Made by a program: the position numbers and the translations under genes. Shown here one piece after another: positions 7,656 to 16,660 of a DNA stretch of 64,000 bases; the first letter of the stretch is position 1, and each line of letters opens with the position of its first letter. The notes under the pieces were generated by a model. The model saw only the letters and a list, made by a program, of their open reading frames with translations, was not told where the DNA came from and searched no databases. The DNA comes from Phenylobacterium glaciei. Lineage in GTDB: Bacteria > Pseudomonadota > Alphaproteobacteria > Caulobacterales > Caulobacteraceae. The stretch spans positions 744,001 to 808,000 of the forward strand of contig NZ_JAGSGD010000001.1 in the NCBI RefSeq assembly GCF_016772415.1, written 5' to 3'.

Positions 7656-8558
7656 ATGACCACGCGGGCCTTGGTGCTGGGCGGGGGCGGGCCGGTGGGC
7701 ATCGCCTGGGAATCCGGACTGATCGCGGGCCTCGCCCAGGGCGGGGTCGATCTCGGAAGAGCCGACTTCATCATGGGCACCTCGGCCGGCTCCTTCGTCG
7801 GCGCGCGGCTGGCGCTGGGGGCCGAGGCGGCCACCCTGGTCGATCCGATCCTGGCCGAACCCCCGCCCGCGCCGCGCCCCGAGGGCCAGGCCAAGCCGGC
7901 CGACGCCGCGCCGCCCGGCGGCCTCTCCGTCCTGGCTACCATGATGGCGGAGGCTCAGGCCGGAGTCCGCGATCCCCAGGAGGTCCGCGCCGAGATCGGC
8001 GCCTTCGCGCTCGCCGCCCAGACCCCGGACGAGGCGACCTTCATCCAGAGCTTCGGCCGGTCCTTCGCGGGCCTGCCCGAGGGCGCCTGGCCCGAGCGCG
8101 GCTTCGCCTGTTCGGCGGTGGACGCCTTGACCGGGGAATTCAAGTTGTGGACGAAAGAGTCCGGCGTCGGCGTCACGCGGGCCGTGGCCTCCTCCTGTGC
8201 CGTGCCGGGCATCTATCCGCCGGTCACCATCGACGGCCGCCGCTATATCGACGGCGGCATGCGCTCGACCCTCAATGCCGACCAGGCCGTGGGCCATGAC
8301 CTCGTCGTCGTGGTCCAGGTTCGCGGCGGGGCTACCGCCGGCGCGGCCGCCGAGGCCATGGCCGCCCGGGTGGAGAAGGAACTCGACGTCCTGCGCAAGG
8401 ACGGCGCCAAGGTGGTGCTGATCGGCCCTGACGAAGGCAGTCAGGCCGCCATGGGCCTCAACCTGATGGACTTCCGCAAACGCGCCGCCGCCGCGCGGGC
8501 AGGTCTGGCGCAGGGGTTGGCGCAGGCGGCGGGGCTTAAGGCGGCGTGGGTGAGATGA
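7656..8558 (+). CDS. Patatin-like phospholipase
   Basis: A 300-aa cytoplasmic protein with the complete patatin signature. The oxyanion hole is LGGGGPVG (residues 8-15), the nucleophile elbow is GTSAG with Ser43, and the catalytic aspartate is in YIDGGMRS with Asp199. Length fits bacterial patatin-like lipid acyl hydrolases. There is no signal peptide or export motif, so it most likely acts on membrane phospholipids or storage lipids from the inside. It is separated from the upstream operon by a terminator and from the downstream gene by a palindromic repeat pair, so it is probably transcribed alone. Confidence 0.9.
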   Translation: MTTRALVLGGGGPVGIAWESGLIAGLAQGGVDLGRADFIMGTSAGSFVGARLALGAEAATLVDPILAEPPPAPRPEGQAKPADAAPPGGLSVLATMMAEAQAGVRDPQEVRAEIGAFALAAQTPDEATFIQSFGRSFAGLPEGAWPERGFACSAVDALTGEFKLWTKESGVGVTRAVASSCAVPGIYPPVTIDGRRYIDGGMRSTLNADQAVGHDLVVVVQVRGGATAGAAAEAMAARVEKELDVLRKDGAKVVLIGPDEGSQAAMGLNLMDFRKRAAAARAGLAQGLAQAAGLKAAWVR

Positions 8559-8567
8559 CACAAAAGT

Positions 8568-8729
8568 CCTTCTCCCCCTTGCGGGAGAAGGTGGCCCTGC
8601 GGAGCAGGGTCGGATGAGGGGTCGATAGGCCTCTCGGGTTGACGGCTTTGCAGTCAGCGCGGACAGGGGAGCGTGACCCCTCATCTGACCGGCCTCCGAC
8701 CGGCCACCTTCTCCCGCAAGGGGAGAAGG
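8568..8729. repeat. Inverted pair of REP-like palindromic repeats
   Basis: Two related arms (about 8568-8623 and 8675-8729) face each other. Each contains the hairpin CCTTCTCCC...GGGAGAAGG next to GGTGGCC/GGCCACC and a GATGAGGGGTC/GACCCCTCATC end. The left arm also holds the small hairpin CCCTGC-GGA-GCAGGG. The arrangement is like a REP doublet (REPIN). It lies between convergent genes and may also end both transcripts. A solitary copy of the hairpin core is at 35565-35583. Confidence 0.8.
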
Positions 8730-8737
8730 AATCCCTG

Positions 8738-9901
8738 CTACCCGTTCCGCTTCACGAAGGCCCGGATGGCGGCGATCACTTGGTCTTGGTGGTCGGGCGT
8801 CAGGTAGGGGTGCATGGGCAGGCTCATGACCCTGTCCGCCGCCGCGTCGGTCACCGGCAGGCCGCCGGGGGCGGGGTAGCGGGAATAGATCTCCTGGCGG
8901 TGGATCGGGATCGGGTAGTAGACGGCGCTCGGAATTTCGGCGGCCTTCAGGTGGGCCACCAGGCCATCACGGTCCTCAGTCTCGATGGTGTACTGAGCCC
9001 AGACGCTGACCCCGCCTTCGATCACTTTGGGCACGCTCACGACATCGCCGAGGCCCGCCGCATAGCGGTCGGCCACCAGGTTCCGCGCGGCGATCTCGTC
9101 CTCGAAGATGGTCAGCTTCTGCAGCAGGACGGCGGCCTGGATGGTGTCCATACGGCTGTTCATGCCGATACGCATGTTCAGGTACTTGGGGTCGTGGTCG
9201 AAGGTCTTGCCGGCGATGTCGGACTTCACCGCCTGGCCGTGGACCCGCAGCGAGACCAGCAGGTCGTGCAGCCGCTCGTCCTTGCACAGCACCGCCCCGC
9301 CGTCTCCGTAGCAGCCCAGCGGCTTGGCCGGGAAGAAGCTGGTGGTGGTGACGTCGGCCCAGTGGATGGGGTGCTGGCCGTTCAGGGTGCAACCGAAGCC
9401 CTGCGCGGAGTCGGCGATCAGCTTCAGGCCGTGCTTCTTGGTGACGGCGGCGATGGCCGGGTAGTCGGCGGGCTGGCCGAACAGGTCGACGGCGATCACC
9501 GCGCGCGGGGTCAGCTTTCCCTCGGCCTTGATGGCCTCGATGGCGGCGTCCAGCTTGACGGGATCGAGATTGTAGGTGCCTGGCAAAACGTCGACGAACA
9601 CCGGCGAGGCGCCCACCAGGGGCATGACCTCGGCGGTGGCCGCGAAGGTGAAGGAGGGGCAGAAGACCGCGTCGCCGGGGCCGATGCCCCAGGCCATCAG
9701 CGGCAGCTGGATCGCCTCGGTGCCCGAGCCGCAGGAGAGCACGAAGGGCGCCTGGCCGAACACGCCGAGCTGCTTTTCGACCTCGGCGATCTCGGGACCC
9801 ATGATGTAGGCGCCCGAGCGCACCACCTTGACGATCGCGTCCTCCAGCGGCTGGCCGAGGCGGGCCCGCTGGGCCTGGAGGTCGATGAACGGAATCGGCA
9901 T
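8738..9901 (-). CDS. DegT/DnrJ/EryC1/StrS sugar aminotransferase, WbpE-like
   Basis: A 387-aa PLP-dependent aminotransferase. It has the family N-terminus MPIPFIDLQAQRARL, the cofactor-contact region SCGSGTEAIQL, the Asp164 motif IADSAQGFG, and the PLP lysine Lys193 in SFFPAKPLGCYGDGG. From recall it resembles WbpE/WlbC enzymes along the whole length, including the C-terminal SLPMHPYL motif. Those enzymes transfer an amino group from glutamate to C3 of UDP-GlcNAc(3-keto)A during O-antigen or glycan synthesis. No other nucleotide-sugar gene lies nearby, so the exact sugar is open. The gene is convergent with the patatin gene. Confidence 0.85.
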   Translation of the reverse strand: MPIPFIDLQAQRARLGQPLEDAIVKVVRSGAYIMGPEIAEVEKQLGVFGQAPFVLSCGSGTEAIQLPLMAWGIGPGDAVFCPSFTFAATAEVMPLVGASPVFVDVLPGTYNLDPVKLDAAIEAIKAEGKLTPRAVIAVDLFGQPADYPAIAAVTKKHGLKLIADSAQGFGCTLNGQHPIHWADVTTTSFFPAKPLGCYGDGGAVLCKDERLHDLLVSLRVHGQAVKSDIAGKTFDHDPKYLNMRIGMNSRMDTIQAAVLLQKLTIFEDEIAARNLVADRYAAGLGDVVSVPKVIEGGVSVWAQYTIETEDRDGLVAHLKAAEIPSAVYYPIPIHRQEIYSRYPAPGGLPVTDAAADRVMSLPMHPYLTPDHQDQVIAAIRAFVKRNG

Positions 9902-9998
9902 GTGGAAAAGTCCCGGGTCACGAAGCGGCGCGCTTCATGACACGGCGAGTCTAGCCAAGCCAAACACGCTTGTTTTCGAAAAATTGCGGAAGAGCCCC

Positions 9999-10026
9999 CG
10001 GGCCTCCCCGCGAACGGGGAGGCCCG
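9999..10026 (-). terminator. Hairpin after the acyl-CoA ligase gene
   Basis: An 11-bp perfect stem (CGGGCCTCCCC / GGGGAGGCCCG) with a 6-nt loop starts 7 bp past the stop of the minus-strand acyl-CoA ligase. A run of five T on the minus strand follows about 17 nt further (9978-9982). It is a likely terminator; the distance to the T run makes it less than ideal. Confidence 0.55.
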
Positions 10027-10032
10027 AAAGCC

Positions 10033-11619
10033 CTAGATCTGCCGGGCGCGGCCTTCCCAGTAGGGGGCGCGGACCTTGTTGCGCTGGATCTTGCCGGCTT
10101 CGGAGCGCGGCAGGTCGGTGACGAAGTCCAGGCCGCGCGGCACCTTGTAGGCCGCCAGGGTCTGACGGCCGAAGTCCAGGATCTCCTGGGCCAGCTTGTC
10201 GGACGGCTCATAGCCGGGCTTCAGCATGATCACGGCGCGGACCTGTTCGCCCCACTCGTCGTGCGGGATGCCGACGGTGGAGCTGTCGGCGACGGCGTCG
10301 TGCTTGATCAGCTCGTTGTCGATTTCCTGCGGGTAGATGTTCACCCCGCCGGAAATGATGGTCTCGGCGTTGCGGCCGGTGAGGAACAGATAGTCGTCCT
10401 CATCGAAATAGCCGACGTCGCCCATGGTGAAGAAGCCGTCGCGCCGGTTGGCGTTGGTCTTGGCCTCGTCCTTGAAATAGGTGAATGCCCCCGCGGGCGG
10501 GAGCTGGTGGTAGATGCCGCCAGGGACGCCGGGCGGCAGGATGTTGCCCTCCTCGTCCAGGATGCGGACCTCCAGCAACATCGGGCGCTTGCCGACGCTG
10601 CCGGGCTTCTTCAGCCATTCCTCGGAGGTGATGGCGAAGCCCGCGCCGCCCTCGGAGCCCGCATAGTATTCGCTGAGCACCGGGCCGAACCACTCGATCA
10701 TCGCGTGTTTGACCTCGGGCGGGCAGGGCGCCGCGCCGTGGACCACATACTGCACGTGGCTGATGTCGTGCCTGGCCTTGACCTCGGCCGGCAGGGCCAG
10801 CAGGCGCTGGAACATGATCGGCACCAGGTGCAGGTGAGTGATCTTCTTTTCCGAGATCGTCTTCAGGACGTGTTCGGAATCCCATTTGTCGATGAAGTGC
10901 AGGGGTATGCCGGCGTTCATCGCGGCGGAGACGTCAAAGGCCAGCGGGGCGGCGTGGTACGCGGGCCCGGCGCAGAGCTGCACCGAGGTCTCCGGATCAT
11001 AGCCGCGCAGGGAGAGCATCGAGGGCGGGATCACTTGGGCCTGCGGCCGGAACACGCCCTTCGGACGGCCGGTGGTGCCCGAGGTGTACATCATCTGGTT
11101 GCCGCGAACCGGGTCGGAGATATCCGAACCGTCCTGCTCGGCCAGGGCCGAGTCGTAGTTGGTGAAGCCGTCGATATCGCCGCCCACCGACAGCTTGATC
11201 AGCAGGTCGGGGCTTTCGTCGGCGGCCGGCTTGGCGGCGGCCACGCGGGACTCGGCCACCAGGGCCTTGGCCTCGCAATCCTTAATGATGTAGGCGATTT
11301 CGTCGACCGTCAGGTGCCAGTTCACCGGGGTGATGCGCAGGCCGCTGCGCTGCGTGGCGGCGAGGGTTTCGACGAATTCGGCGCGGTTGGAGCAGAGCAG
11401 GGCGACGCTGTCGCCGGCCTTGAGGCCCGCCTTGCGCAGGGTGCGCACCAGCTTGTTGGCGTTGGCGTTGACCTCCGCAAAGGTCTTCACGCGGCCGGAT
11501 GGGTCAATGACCGCCTGGCGGTCGGGGGCGACGCTGGCCCAGAAGGCGACGGTCATGCCGTCGACGGCAGAGGCGTCCAGGGCCGCGGTAAAATCCTCGC
11601 GCGTTTTCAAATCTTCCAT
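10033..11619 (-). CDS. AMP-dependent acyl-CoA synthetase/ligase
   Basis: A 528-aa member of the adenylate-forming (ANL) family. The phosphate-binding loop MMYTSGTTGRPKG spans residues 176-188. The A5-type region YAGSEGG is near residue 315. The hinge GRNAETIISGGVNIYPQEIDNEL lies near 420-440, and the catalytic lysine is in SEAGKIQRNKVR near the C-terminus. Such enzymes activate a carboxylic acid with ATP and load it on CoA. The subfamily resembles ligases for branched, aromatic or steroid-side-chain acids, but the substrate is not readable. It is the only gene of its transcription unit here, with a terminator-like hairpin behind it. Confidence 0.9.
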   Translation of the reverse strand: MEDLKTREDFTAALDASAVDGMTVAFWASVAPDRQAVIDPSGRVKTFAEVNANANKLVRTLRKAGLKAGDSVALLCSNRAEFVETLAATQRSGLRITPVNWHLTVDEIAYIIKDCEAKALVAESRVAAAKPAADESPDLLIKLSVGGDIDGFTNYDSALAEQDGSDISDPVRGNQMMYTSGTTGRPKGVFRPQAQVIPPSMLSLRGYDPETSVQLCAGPAYHAAPLAFDVSAAMNAGIPLHFIDKWDSEHVLKTISEKKITHLHLVPIMFQRLLALPAEVKARHDISHVQYVVHGAAPCPPEVKHAMIEWFGPVLSEYYAGSEGGAGFAITSEEWLKKPGSVGKRPMLLEVRILDEEGNILPPGVPGGIYHQLPPAGAFTYFKDEAKTNANRRDGFFTMGDVGYFDEDDYLFLTGRNAETIISGGVNIYPQEIDNELIKHDAVADSSTVGIPHDEWGEQVRAVIMLKPGYEPSDKLAQEILDFGRQTLAAYKVPRGLDFVTDLPRSEAGKIQRNKVRAPYWEGRARQI

Positions 11620-11956
11620 CTCAAATTCCTCCCGTCGCCCGGTGGCCGGCAGCGGCTTTCACACGGTGCAATCAATTTTGTAGGTCTCCGGCGCGGCGTC
11701 TTGTCGGCGACCATGGGCGCAATATGCCCGCGAGCCGTCGTTCCGTTCCGGAAACCCACCATCACACGGCTTGCCGCGCCGGACAACGCCCCCGGAATCC
11801 GGACAAAGACCGGATGCGGATCCGCAGCCCTGGAACATCGTTTGCGCGGGGGTGGGGGGAGCCCAAAACCAACTTGGCCGTTGTGTGGTGTCGACGACAG
11901 TGAGCCGCCAGCCTGGCAGCTAGGTTCGTCGCCCTTGGAACCACGCGAGTAGGCGC
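11620..11956. other. Divergent intergenic region with no gene seen
   Basis: This 337-bp gap separates the minus-strand acyl-CoA ligase from the plus-strand KaiC gene, so it must hold two promoters. I see no convincing reading frame, no RNA gene and no clean -35/-10 pair. A search by eye for the general-stress (EcfG-type) pattern GGAAC-N16/17-CGTT found no well-spaced pair. Confidence 0.6.
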
Positions 11957-13456
11957 TTGACTGTTCAGACCAAATTTCCGGCGGAGCTTGCCAGCACCGG
12001 CATCACTGGCCTCGACGATATCCTGAGGGGCGGCCTGACGCGCAACCGCGTCTATCTGATGGAAGGCACGCCCGGCACCGGCAAGACCACAGCGGCCCTG
12101 CAGTTCCTGATGGCCGGCGCCGCGGAGGGTGAGCGCGGGCTCTACATCACCCTGTCCGAGACGCAGGACGAACTCATGTCCACCGCCCGGTCGCACGGCT
12201 GGACGGTCTCGGACCTGGTGACGATCTTCGAACTCATCCCGCCCGAGAACCTGCTGGACGAACAGCAGCAGCAGAGCCTGCTCTACTCCTCCGACCTGGA
12301 ACTGGGCGAGACCACCCGGCTGATCTTCGAGGCCATCGAGGACGTTAAGCCGACGCGTGTCGTGATCGACAGCCTGTCGGAAATCCGCCTGCTGGCGGGC
12401 GGCTCTCTGCGCTATCGCCGGCAAATCCTGGCGCTCAAGCACTACTTCGCCAAGCACGGCGCCACGGTCCTGATGCTGGACGACATGACCACCGACGCCA
12501 ACGACAAGACCGTCCACAGCGTCGCCCACGCCGTGATCCGGCTGGAGGAACTAGCGCCCGTCTACGGCGCCGAGCGGCGGCGCCTGCGTGTGGTGAAGTA
12601 TCGCGGCCAGGCGTTCCGCGGCGGCTTCCACGACTTCTTGATCCGCCACGGCGGCCTGGACGTCTTCCCGCGCCTGATCGCCTCGGAACACCGCATCGAC
12701 TTCAAGCGCGAGGCCCTGGCCAGCGGCGTGACGGAACTCGACACTCTGCTGGGTGGCGGCGTGGCGCGCGGCTCCTCGACCCTGGTCCTGGGTCCAGCCG
12801 GAACCGGCAAGTCGCTGCTGGTGATGGAGTTTGTGGTGGCCGCCATCAAGCGTGGAGAGAAGGCCGCCATGTTCATCTTCGACGAGGAGCTCGGCCTGCT
12901 GTTCGCCCGCGCCAAGGGCCTGGGGATCGACCTGGAGGCCATGCGCGACTCCGGCGCCCTGTTGATCGAGCAGGTGGACGCCGCCGAGCTGGCGCCCGGC
13001 GAGTTCACCCACAAGGTCCGCCAGTGCGTCGAGAAGCTCGACCTGAAGACCATCGTCATCGACAGCCTCAACGGCTACCAGGCGGCGATGCCCGAGGAGC
13101 AGTTCCTGGTGCTGCACATGCACGAGTTGCTGACCTTCCTGAACCGCCGGGGGGCCTCGACCTTCCTCACCGTCGCCCAGCACGGGCTGGTGGGAGACAT
13201 GAAGGCGCCGGTGGACGTCACCTACCTGGCCGACACCGTGATCCTGATGCGATACTTCGAGGCCTCGGGCCGGGTGCGCCGGGCGATCTCGGTGATCAAG
13301 AAGCGCACCGGCTTCCATGAGGACACCATCCGCGACTACCAGATCGACAACCGCGGGCTCACGGTTGGCGGCCCCCTGGAGGGCTTCCAGGGCGTTCTGC
13401 GCGGCGTGCCGGTCTATGTCGGACAGTCGGAGTCGCTGCTGGACGAACGGGTTTGA
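11957..13456 (+). CDS. kaiC: KaiC-like double-domain RecA/ATPase
   Basis: A 499-aa protein with two tandem KaiC domains, starting at TTG. CI (about residues 12-245) has Walker A GTPGTGKTT (37-45). The usual catalytic Glu pair reads Ser67-Glu68. CII (about 250-490) has Walker A GPAGTGKS with Lys285 and the intact Glu310-Glu311 pair in FIFDEEL. The phosphorylation-loop region aligns by eye with cyanobacterial KaiC so that Ser431-Thr432 become Thr422-Tyr423 (VDVTYLADT). No kaiA or kaiB is in the window. The stop overlaps the start of a histidine kinase gene (TTGA), so the two are translationally coupled. A timing or stress-signalling ATPase is likely; a true oscillator is not implied. Confidence 0.9.
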   Translation: MTVQTKFPAELASTGITGLDDILRGGLTRNRVYLMEGTPGTGKTTAALQFLMAGAAEGERGLYITLSETQDELMSTARSHGWTVSDLVTIFELIPPENLLDEQQQQSLLYSSDLELGETTRLIFEAIEDVKPTRVVIDSLSEIRLLAGGSLRYRRQILALKHYFAKHGATVLMLDDMTTDANDKTVHSVAHAVIRLEELAPVYGAERRRLRVVKYRGQAFRGGFHDFLIRHGGLDVFPRLIASEHRIDFKREALASGVTELDTLLGGGVARGSSTLVLGPAGTGKSLLVMEFVVAAIKRGEKAAMFIFDEELGLLFARAKGLGIDLEAMRDSGALLIEQVDAAELAPGEFTHKVRQCVEKLDLKTIVIDSLNGYQAAMPEEQFLVLHMHELLTFLNRRGASTFLTVAQHGLVGDMKAPVDVTYLADTVILMRYFEASGRVRRAISVIKKRTGFHEDTIRDYQIDNRGLTVGGPLEGFQGVLRGVPVYVGQSESLLDERV

Positions 13457-15135
13457 CCAACCTCACAGCCCTGCGCGAGGAGACCGCCCTCATCCTGACC
13501 CCGGCCGGACGCGACGCCCAGATCGCGGCCAGCCTCCTGGGCGAAGCCGGGATCCAGAGCCGAGTCTGCAACAGTATCGAGGTCCTCTGCCGCGAGCTCG
13601 CCGAGGGCGCGGGCTTCGCGCTGCTGGCCGACAACGCCCTTCACAACGCCGATGTGGGCCCGCTGTCGCGCTGGGTGGCCGAACAGCCGCCCTGGTCGGA
13701 TTTTCCCTTCGTCCTACTCACCGAGCGCGGTGGCGGGCTGGAGCGCAATCCCCAGGCGTTCCGCCTCACCGAAACCCTTGGCAACGTCATCTTCCTGGAG
13801 CGCCCCTTCCATCCCACCAGCCTGGTCAGCGTGGCGCGCACCGCCCTGCGCGCGCGCCGCCGCCAGTACGAGGCGCGCCAGCGTATCGAGGAGATCCGAG
13901 AAGCCGAGCAGCAGCTTGAGCGCCGGGTCGACGAACGCACCGCCGAACTCGCCGCCGCCAACCGCCAGCTCGTGGGTCAGATCGAGGAGCGCGAAAAGGT
14001 CGAGGCCGCCCTCCGCCAGGCCCAGAGGCTGGAGGCCGTGGGCCAGCTGACCTCCGGCGTCGCCCACGACTTCAACAACCTGCTGACCGTGGTGCTGGGC
14101 AATGTGCGCCAGCTGGCCAAGGCCGAGACCAATCCCACCGTCCGCCGCCGCCTGGACATGATGGAGCAGGCGGCCCAGCGGGGCGCCAAGCTCACCGCTC
14201 AGCTGCTGGCCTTCTCGCGCCGTCAGAAGCTGGAGCCCCAGCTCGTCGACCTGAACGACACCGTGGCCAGCATGCGCGACCTGTTGCAGAGCACCATGGC
14301 CGCCCACGCCCGCATCGAAACCGAACTGGCGCCTGATCTGTGGGGGGCGATGATCGATCCGACCCAGATCGAACTGGTGATCCTCAACCTGGCCATCAAC
14401 GCCCGCGACGCCATGGAGGTCGGCGGCGTGCTCATCGTCAGCACCGCCAACGCCGTCCTGGGCCCGCCGCGCCACGCCGAGGAGCCGCCCGCCGGGGACT
14501 ATGTGATGGTGGCGGTCACCGATACCGGTTCGGGCATGCCGCCCGAGGTGCTGGCCAAGGTCTTCGAACCCTTCTTCACCACCAAGGCGGTGGGCAAGGG
14601 TTCGGGCCTGGGCCTGTCCCAGGTGTTCGGGCTGGCTAAACAATCCGGCGGTGGGGTGCGCATCGACACCGCGCCCGGCGAGGGGACCTCGGTGAAGGTC
14701 TACCTGCCCCGCTGCGACGACATCGCCGCGCCTCGTCCCGCTGTCCGCGAGGCGCCGCTGGGGGTGGATGGCCGCCCGGTCGTGTTGCTGGTGGACGACG
14801 ACAGCGCCGTGCGCGAAATCACCGCCGGCATGCTGGACGAGCTGGGCTACGCAGTGGTGGAGGCCGGCAGCGGCGGCGCGGCGCTGGAGTTGCTGCAGCA
14901 GCGGCCGGACGTTGACCTGATGCTGCTGGACTTCGCCATGCCCGGCATGAACGGCGCCGAGGTGGCCCGCGAGGCGACCAGCCGCCGCCCGCACCTGCCC
15001 ATCGTCTTCGTCACCGGCTATGCCGACGTCGAGGCCCTGGCCCATGCCGGTGAGGCCGGGGTCATCCAGAAGCCCTTCGAGGACCACGAACTGGCCAGCA
15101 AGCTGCGGGCCCTGCTTGAGGGCGCTTCGGCCTAA
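13453..15135 (+). CDS. Hybrid histidine kinase coupled to KaiC
   Basis: A 560-aa cytoplasmic kinase whose TTG start overlaps the kaiC stop. Residues 1-130 look like a pseudo-receiver (ALILTPAGRDAQIAASLLGEAG) without the acidic pocket. Residues 135-190 form a long coiled coil. The HisKA phosphoacceptor is His205 in GVAHDFNNLL. The ATPase domain has the N box NLAINARDAM, DTGSGM and GLGLSQVFG. A C-terminal receiver carries VDDD and the phosphoacceptor Asp493 in LLDFAMPGM. No transmembrane segment is seen, so input probably comes from the KaiC partner. The gene ends 4 bp inside the convergent DUF2177 gene. Confidence 0.9.
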   Translation: MTNLTALREETALILTPAGRDAQIAASLLGEAGIQSRVCNSIEVLCRELAEGAGFALLADNALHNADVGPLSRWVAEQPPWSDFPFVLLTERGGGLERNPQAFRLTETLGNVIFLERPFHPTSLVSVARTALRARRRQYEARQRIEEIREAEQQLERRVDERTAELAAANRQLVGQIEEREKVEAALRQAQRLEAVGQLTSGVAHDFNNLLTVVLGNVRQLAKAETNPTVRRRLDMMEQAAQRGAKLTAQLLAFSRRQKLEPQLVDLNDTVASMRDLLQSTMAAHARIETELAPDLWGAMIDPTQIELVILNLAINARDAMEVGGVLIVSTANAVLGPPRHAEEPPAGDYVMVAVTDTGSGMPPEVLAKVFEPFFTTKAVGKGSGLGLSQVFGLAKQSGGGVRIDTAPGEGTSVKVYLPRCDDIAAPRPAVREAPLGVDGRPVVLLVDDDSAVREITAGMLDELGYAVVEAGSGGAALELLQQRPDVDLMLLDFAMPGMNGAEVAREATSRRPHLPIVFVTGYADVEALAHAGEAGVIQKPFEDHELASKLRALLEGASA

Positions 15136-15536
15136 CCGAACTTCGCCGCGGCCCAACGCAAGGCGAGATAGCCCGCCGTGGCGGCGACGGCGGTGACGAA
15201 GGTTCCCCACAGGATGTCTGCCACAGTGATCTTTGTGGCCCAGACCTTCAGGGTCGCCTGGTTGGTGAGGTCGTAGGTGGCGTAACACATGGCCCCCAGG
15301 ATGGCCCCGGTGGTCATGGACTTGGTCCAGGAGGTGGCGGGTGAAACCGCCAGGACCACGATCCCCAGCACATAGGCCAGATAGAAGACCGCCGCGGCCT
15401 TCAGGTTCACCTCCTCAGCCAGGATCGGGTTCAGGGTCGGCCGGTAGAGCCGCTCATTGCTCAGGATCAGCCAGACGGCGTCCACGGCGGCGAAGGTCAG
15501 GCCGGTGGCCAGGTAGGCGATGACATATTTCAGCAT
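15132..15536 (-). CDS. DUF2177 small membrane protein
   Basis: A 134-aa protein with four predicted membrane helices: residues about 3-22, 45-65, 75-95 and 108-128. The N-terminal motif YVIAYLATGLTFAAVDAVWL and the later GAMCYATYDLTNQATLKVW are typical of DUF2177. Members are commonly linked to CFA-synthase, DUF1365 and COG2907 genes in alphaproteobacterial sigmaE/ChrR-type loci, which is the arrangement here. Its start is 11 bp downstream of the CFA-type methyltransferase stop, so the pair is an operon. Function is unknown; a role in modified fatty acid handling is inferred from context. Confidence 0.85.
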   Translation of the reverse strand: MLKYVIAYLATGLTFAAVDAVWLILSNERLYRPTLNPILAEEVNLKAAAVFYLAYVLGIVVLAVSPATSWTKSMTTGAILGAMCYATYDLTNQATLKVWATKITVADILWGTFVTAVAATAGYLALRWAAAKFG

Positions 15537-15547
15537 GGTGTGATCCC

Positions 15548-16576
15548 TCAGGCCGGCCGCAGGCGATAGTGGCTGACGCCCCATTCGCCGCCGCCGCGAT
15601 GCCCGAAAAGTCCGGCGGTGGCCAGGAAGAACAGCCGCCAGCGCCGGCGCCAAAGCACAGCCTGGTCGCCATAGACGTCCCGCAGCACCGGCCGGATCAC
15701 CGCAGCGTTGCGGTCGTAGTTCTCCAGCCACTGGTTGGCGGTGGTCTCGTAGTGGGCGCCACTCCAGCGCCAGTCGGCCTCGACGGTGAACAGGTCGGGG
15801 AACTGTCGCATCAGGTCGTGGCTGGGCATAACCCCGCCGGTGAAGAAGTGCTGACCGATCCAGTCGGCCTCGTCGTTCACGTCGAAACGGTAGGGCGTGC
15901 TCTTGTGGGTGAAGACGTGGATGAACATCGCCCCGTCCGGCTTCAGCCAGGTCTTGGCCCGGGTCAGCAGGCCGCGCCAATTGGCCATGTGCTCGAACAT
16001 CTCCACCGAGACGATCCGGTCGAAGGCGCTGGCCTGCGCCTCGAAGTCATTCATGTCGGCGGTGATCACTGTCAGGTTGGTCAGGCCCTGCGCGGCGGCG
16101 CGGCGGCGGATGAACTCCCCCTGGCTCCGGGAATTCGACACGCTGGTCACCCGCGAGCGCGGCAGATTACGCGCCATCCACAGCGACAGAGATCCCCAGC
16201 CGCAGCCGAGCTCCAGGATGTGTTGCCCATCCTTCAGGTCGGCGTGAGCGGCGGTCTCTGACAACGCCTTCTCCTCGGCCTGTTCCAGCGTCGAGGCGCC
16301 GTCGCCATAGAGGCAGCAGGAGTATTTGAGCTGCGGGCCCAGCACCGCCTCGAAGAAGGCGGCGGGCAGTTCGTAGTGCTGATCGTTGGCCTCGCCGGTG
16401 TGCTCGGCGATCGGCCGATGGGCCATTTCCACGGCGAACTGCGCCTCGGCGTCGGCGGGCGCGTCGGCCAGGTTCCGGCGCGCATTGGCCACCAGAAGGT
16501 CTACGGCGGCGCGGCGCACCAGGTCGGGGAGGGGCGCGCCCTCGAAGGCTTGGATGGCATTGGCGACGAGACTCAT
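15548..16576 (-). CDS. Cyclopropane-fatty-acyl-phospholipid synthase-like methyltransferase
   Basis: A 342-aa SAM-dependent methyltransferase. The SAM motif is HILELGCGWGSLSLWMA (about residues 120-136), followed by VTSVSNSRSQGEFI, and the CFA-type active-site region FDRIVSVEMFEHMANW near 190. It is shorter than E. coli Cfa and lacks much of its N-terminal domain. In Rhodobacter sphaeroides a relative in a similar gene set methylates unsaturated acyl chains on the way to furan fatty acids, so either cyclopropanation or plain methylation is possible. The start is MSLVANAIQ; upstream is a 133-bp divergent control region shared with the FAD oxidoreductase. Confidence 0.85.
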   Translation of the reverse strand: MSLVANAIQAFEGAPLPDLVRRAAVDLLVANARRNLADAPADAEAQFAVEMAHRPIAEHTGEANDQHYELPAAFFEAVLGPQLKYSCCLYGDGASTLEQAEEKALSETAAHADLKDGQHILELGCGWGSLSLWMARNLPRSRVTSVSNSRSQGEFIRRRAAAQGLTNLTVITADMNDFEAQASAFDRIVSVEMFEHMANWRGLLTRAKTWLKPDGAMFIHVFTHKSTPYRFDVNDEADWIGQHFFTGGVMPSHDLMRQFPDLFTVEADWRWSGAHYETTANQWLENYDRNAAVIRPVLRDVYGDQAVLWRRRWRLFFLATAGLFGHRGGGEWGVSHYRLRPA

Positions 16577-16624
16577 TGGGCGGCCCTCTGCTGGCTCCTG
16601 GAAAGAAGCCTTGAAAAGCCATAC

Positions 16625-16660
16625 GGATGCAGCCTGACCCTGGATGCGGCGTTTGCATCC
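16625..16660. promoter_or_regulatory. GGATGC repeats in the divergent CFA / oxidoreductase control region
   Basis: GGATGC occurs as a direct repeat at 16625-16630 and 16642-16647. The second copy also forms an inverted repeat with GCATCC at 16655-16660 (7-bp spacer). The cluster lies about 50 bp from both divergent starts, the right place for a regulator acting on both operons. No sigmaE-type TGATCC/TAAGTA promoter pair was recognised. Confidence 0.45.

Noticed and set aside
11620..11956. EcfG-type general stress promoter (GGAAC-N16/17-CGTT) for the KaiC operon
   Set aside because: GGAAC and CGTT both occur but never at the required spacing.
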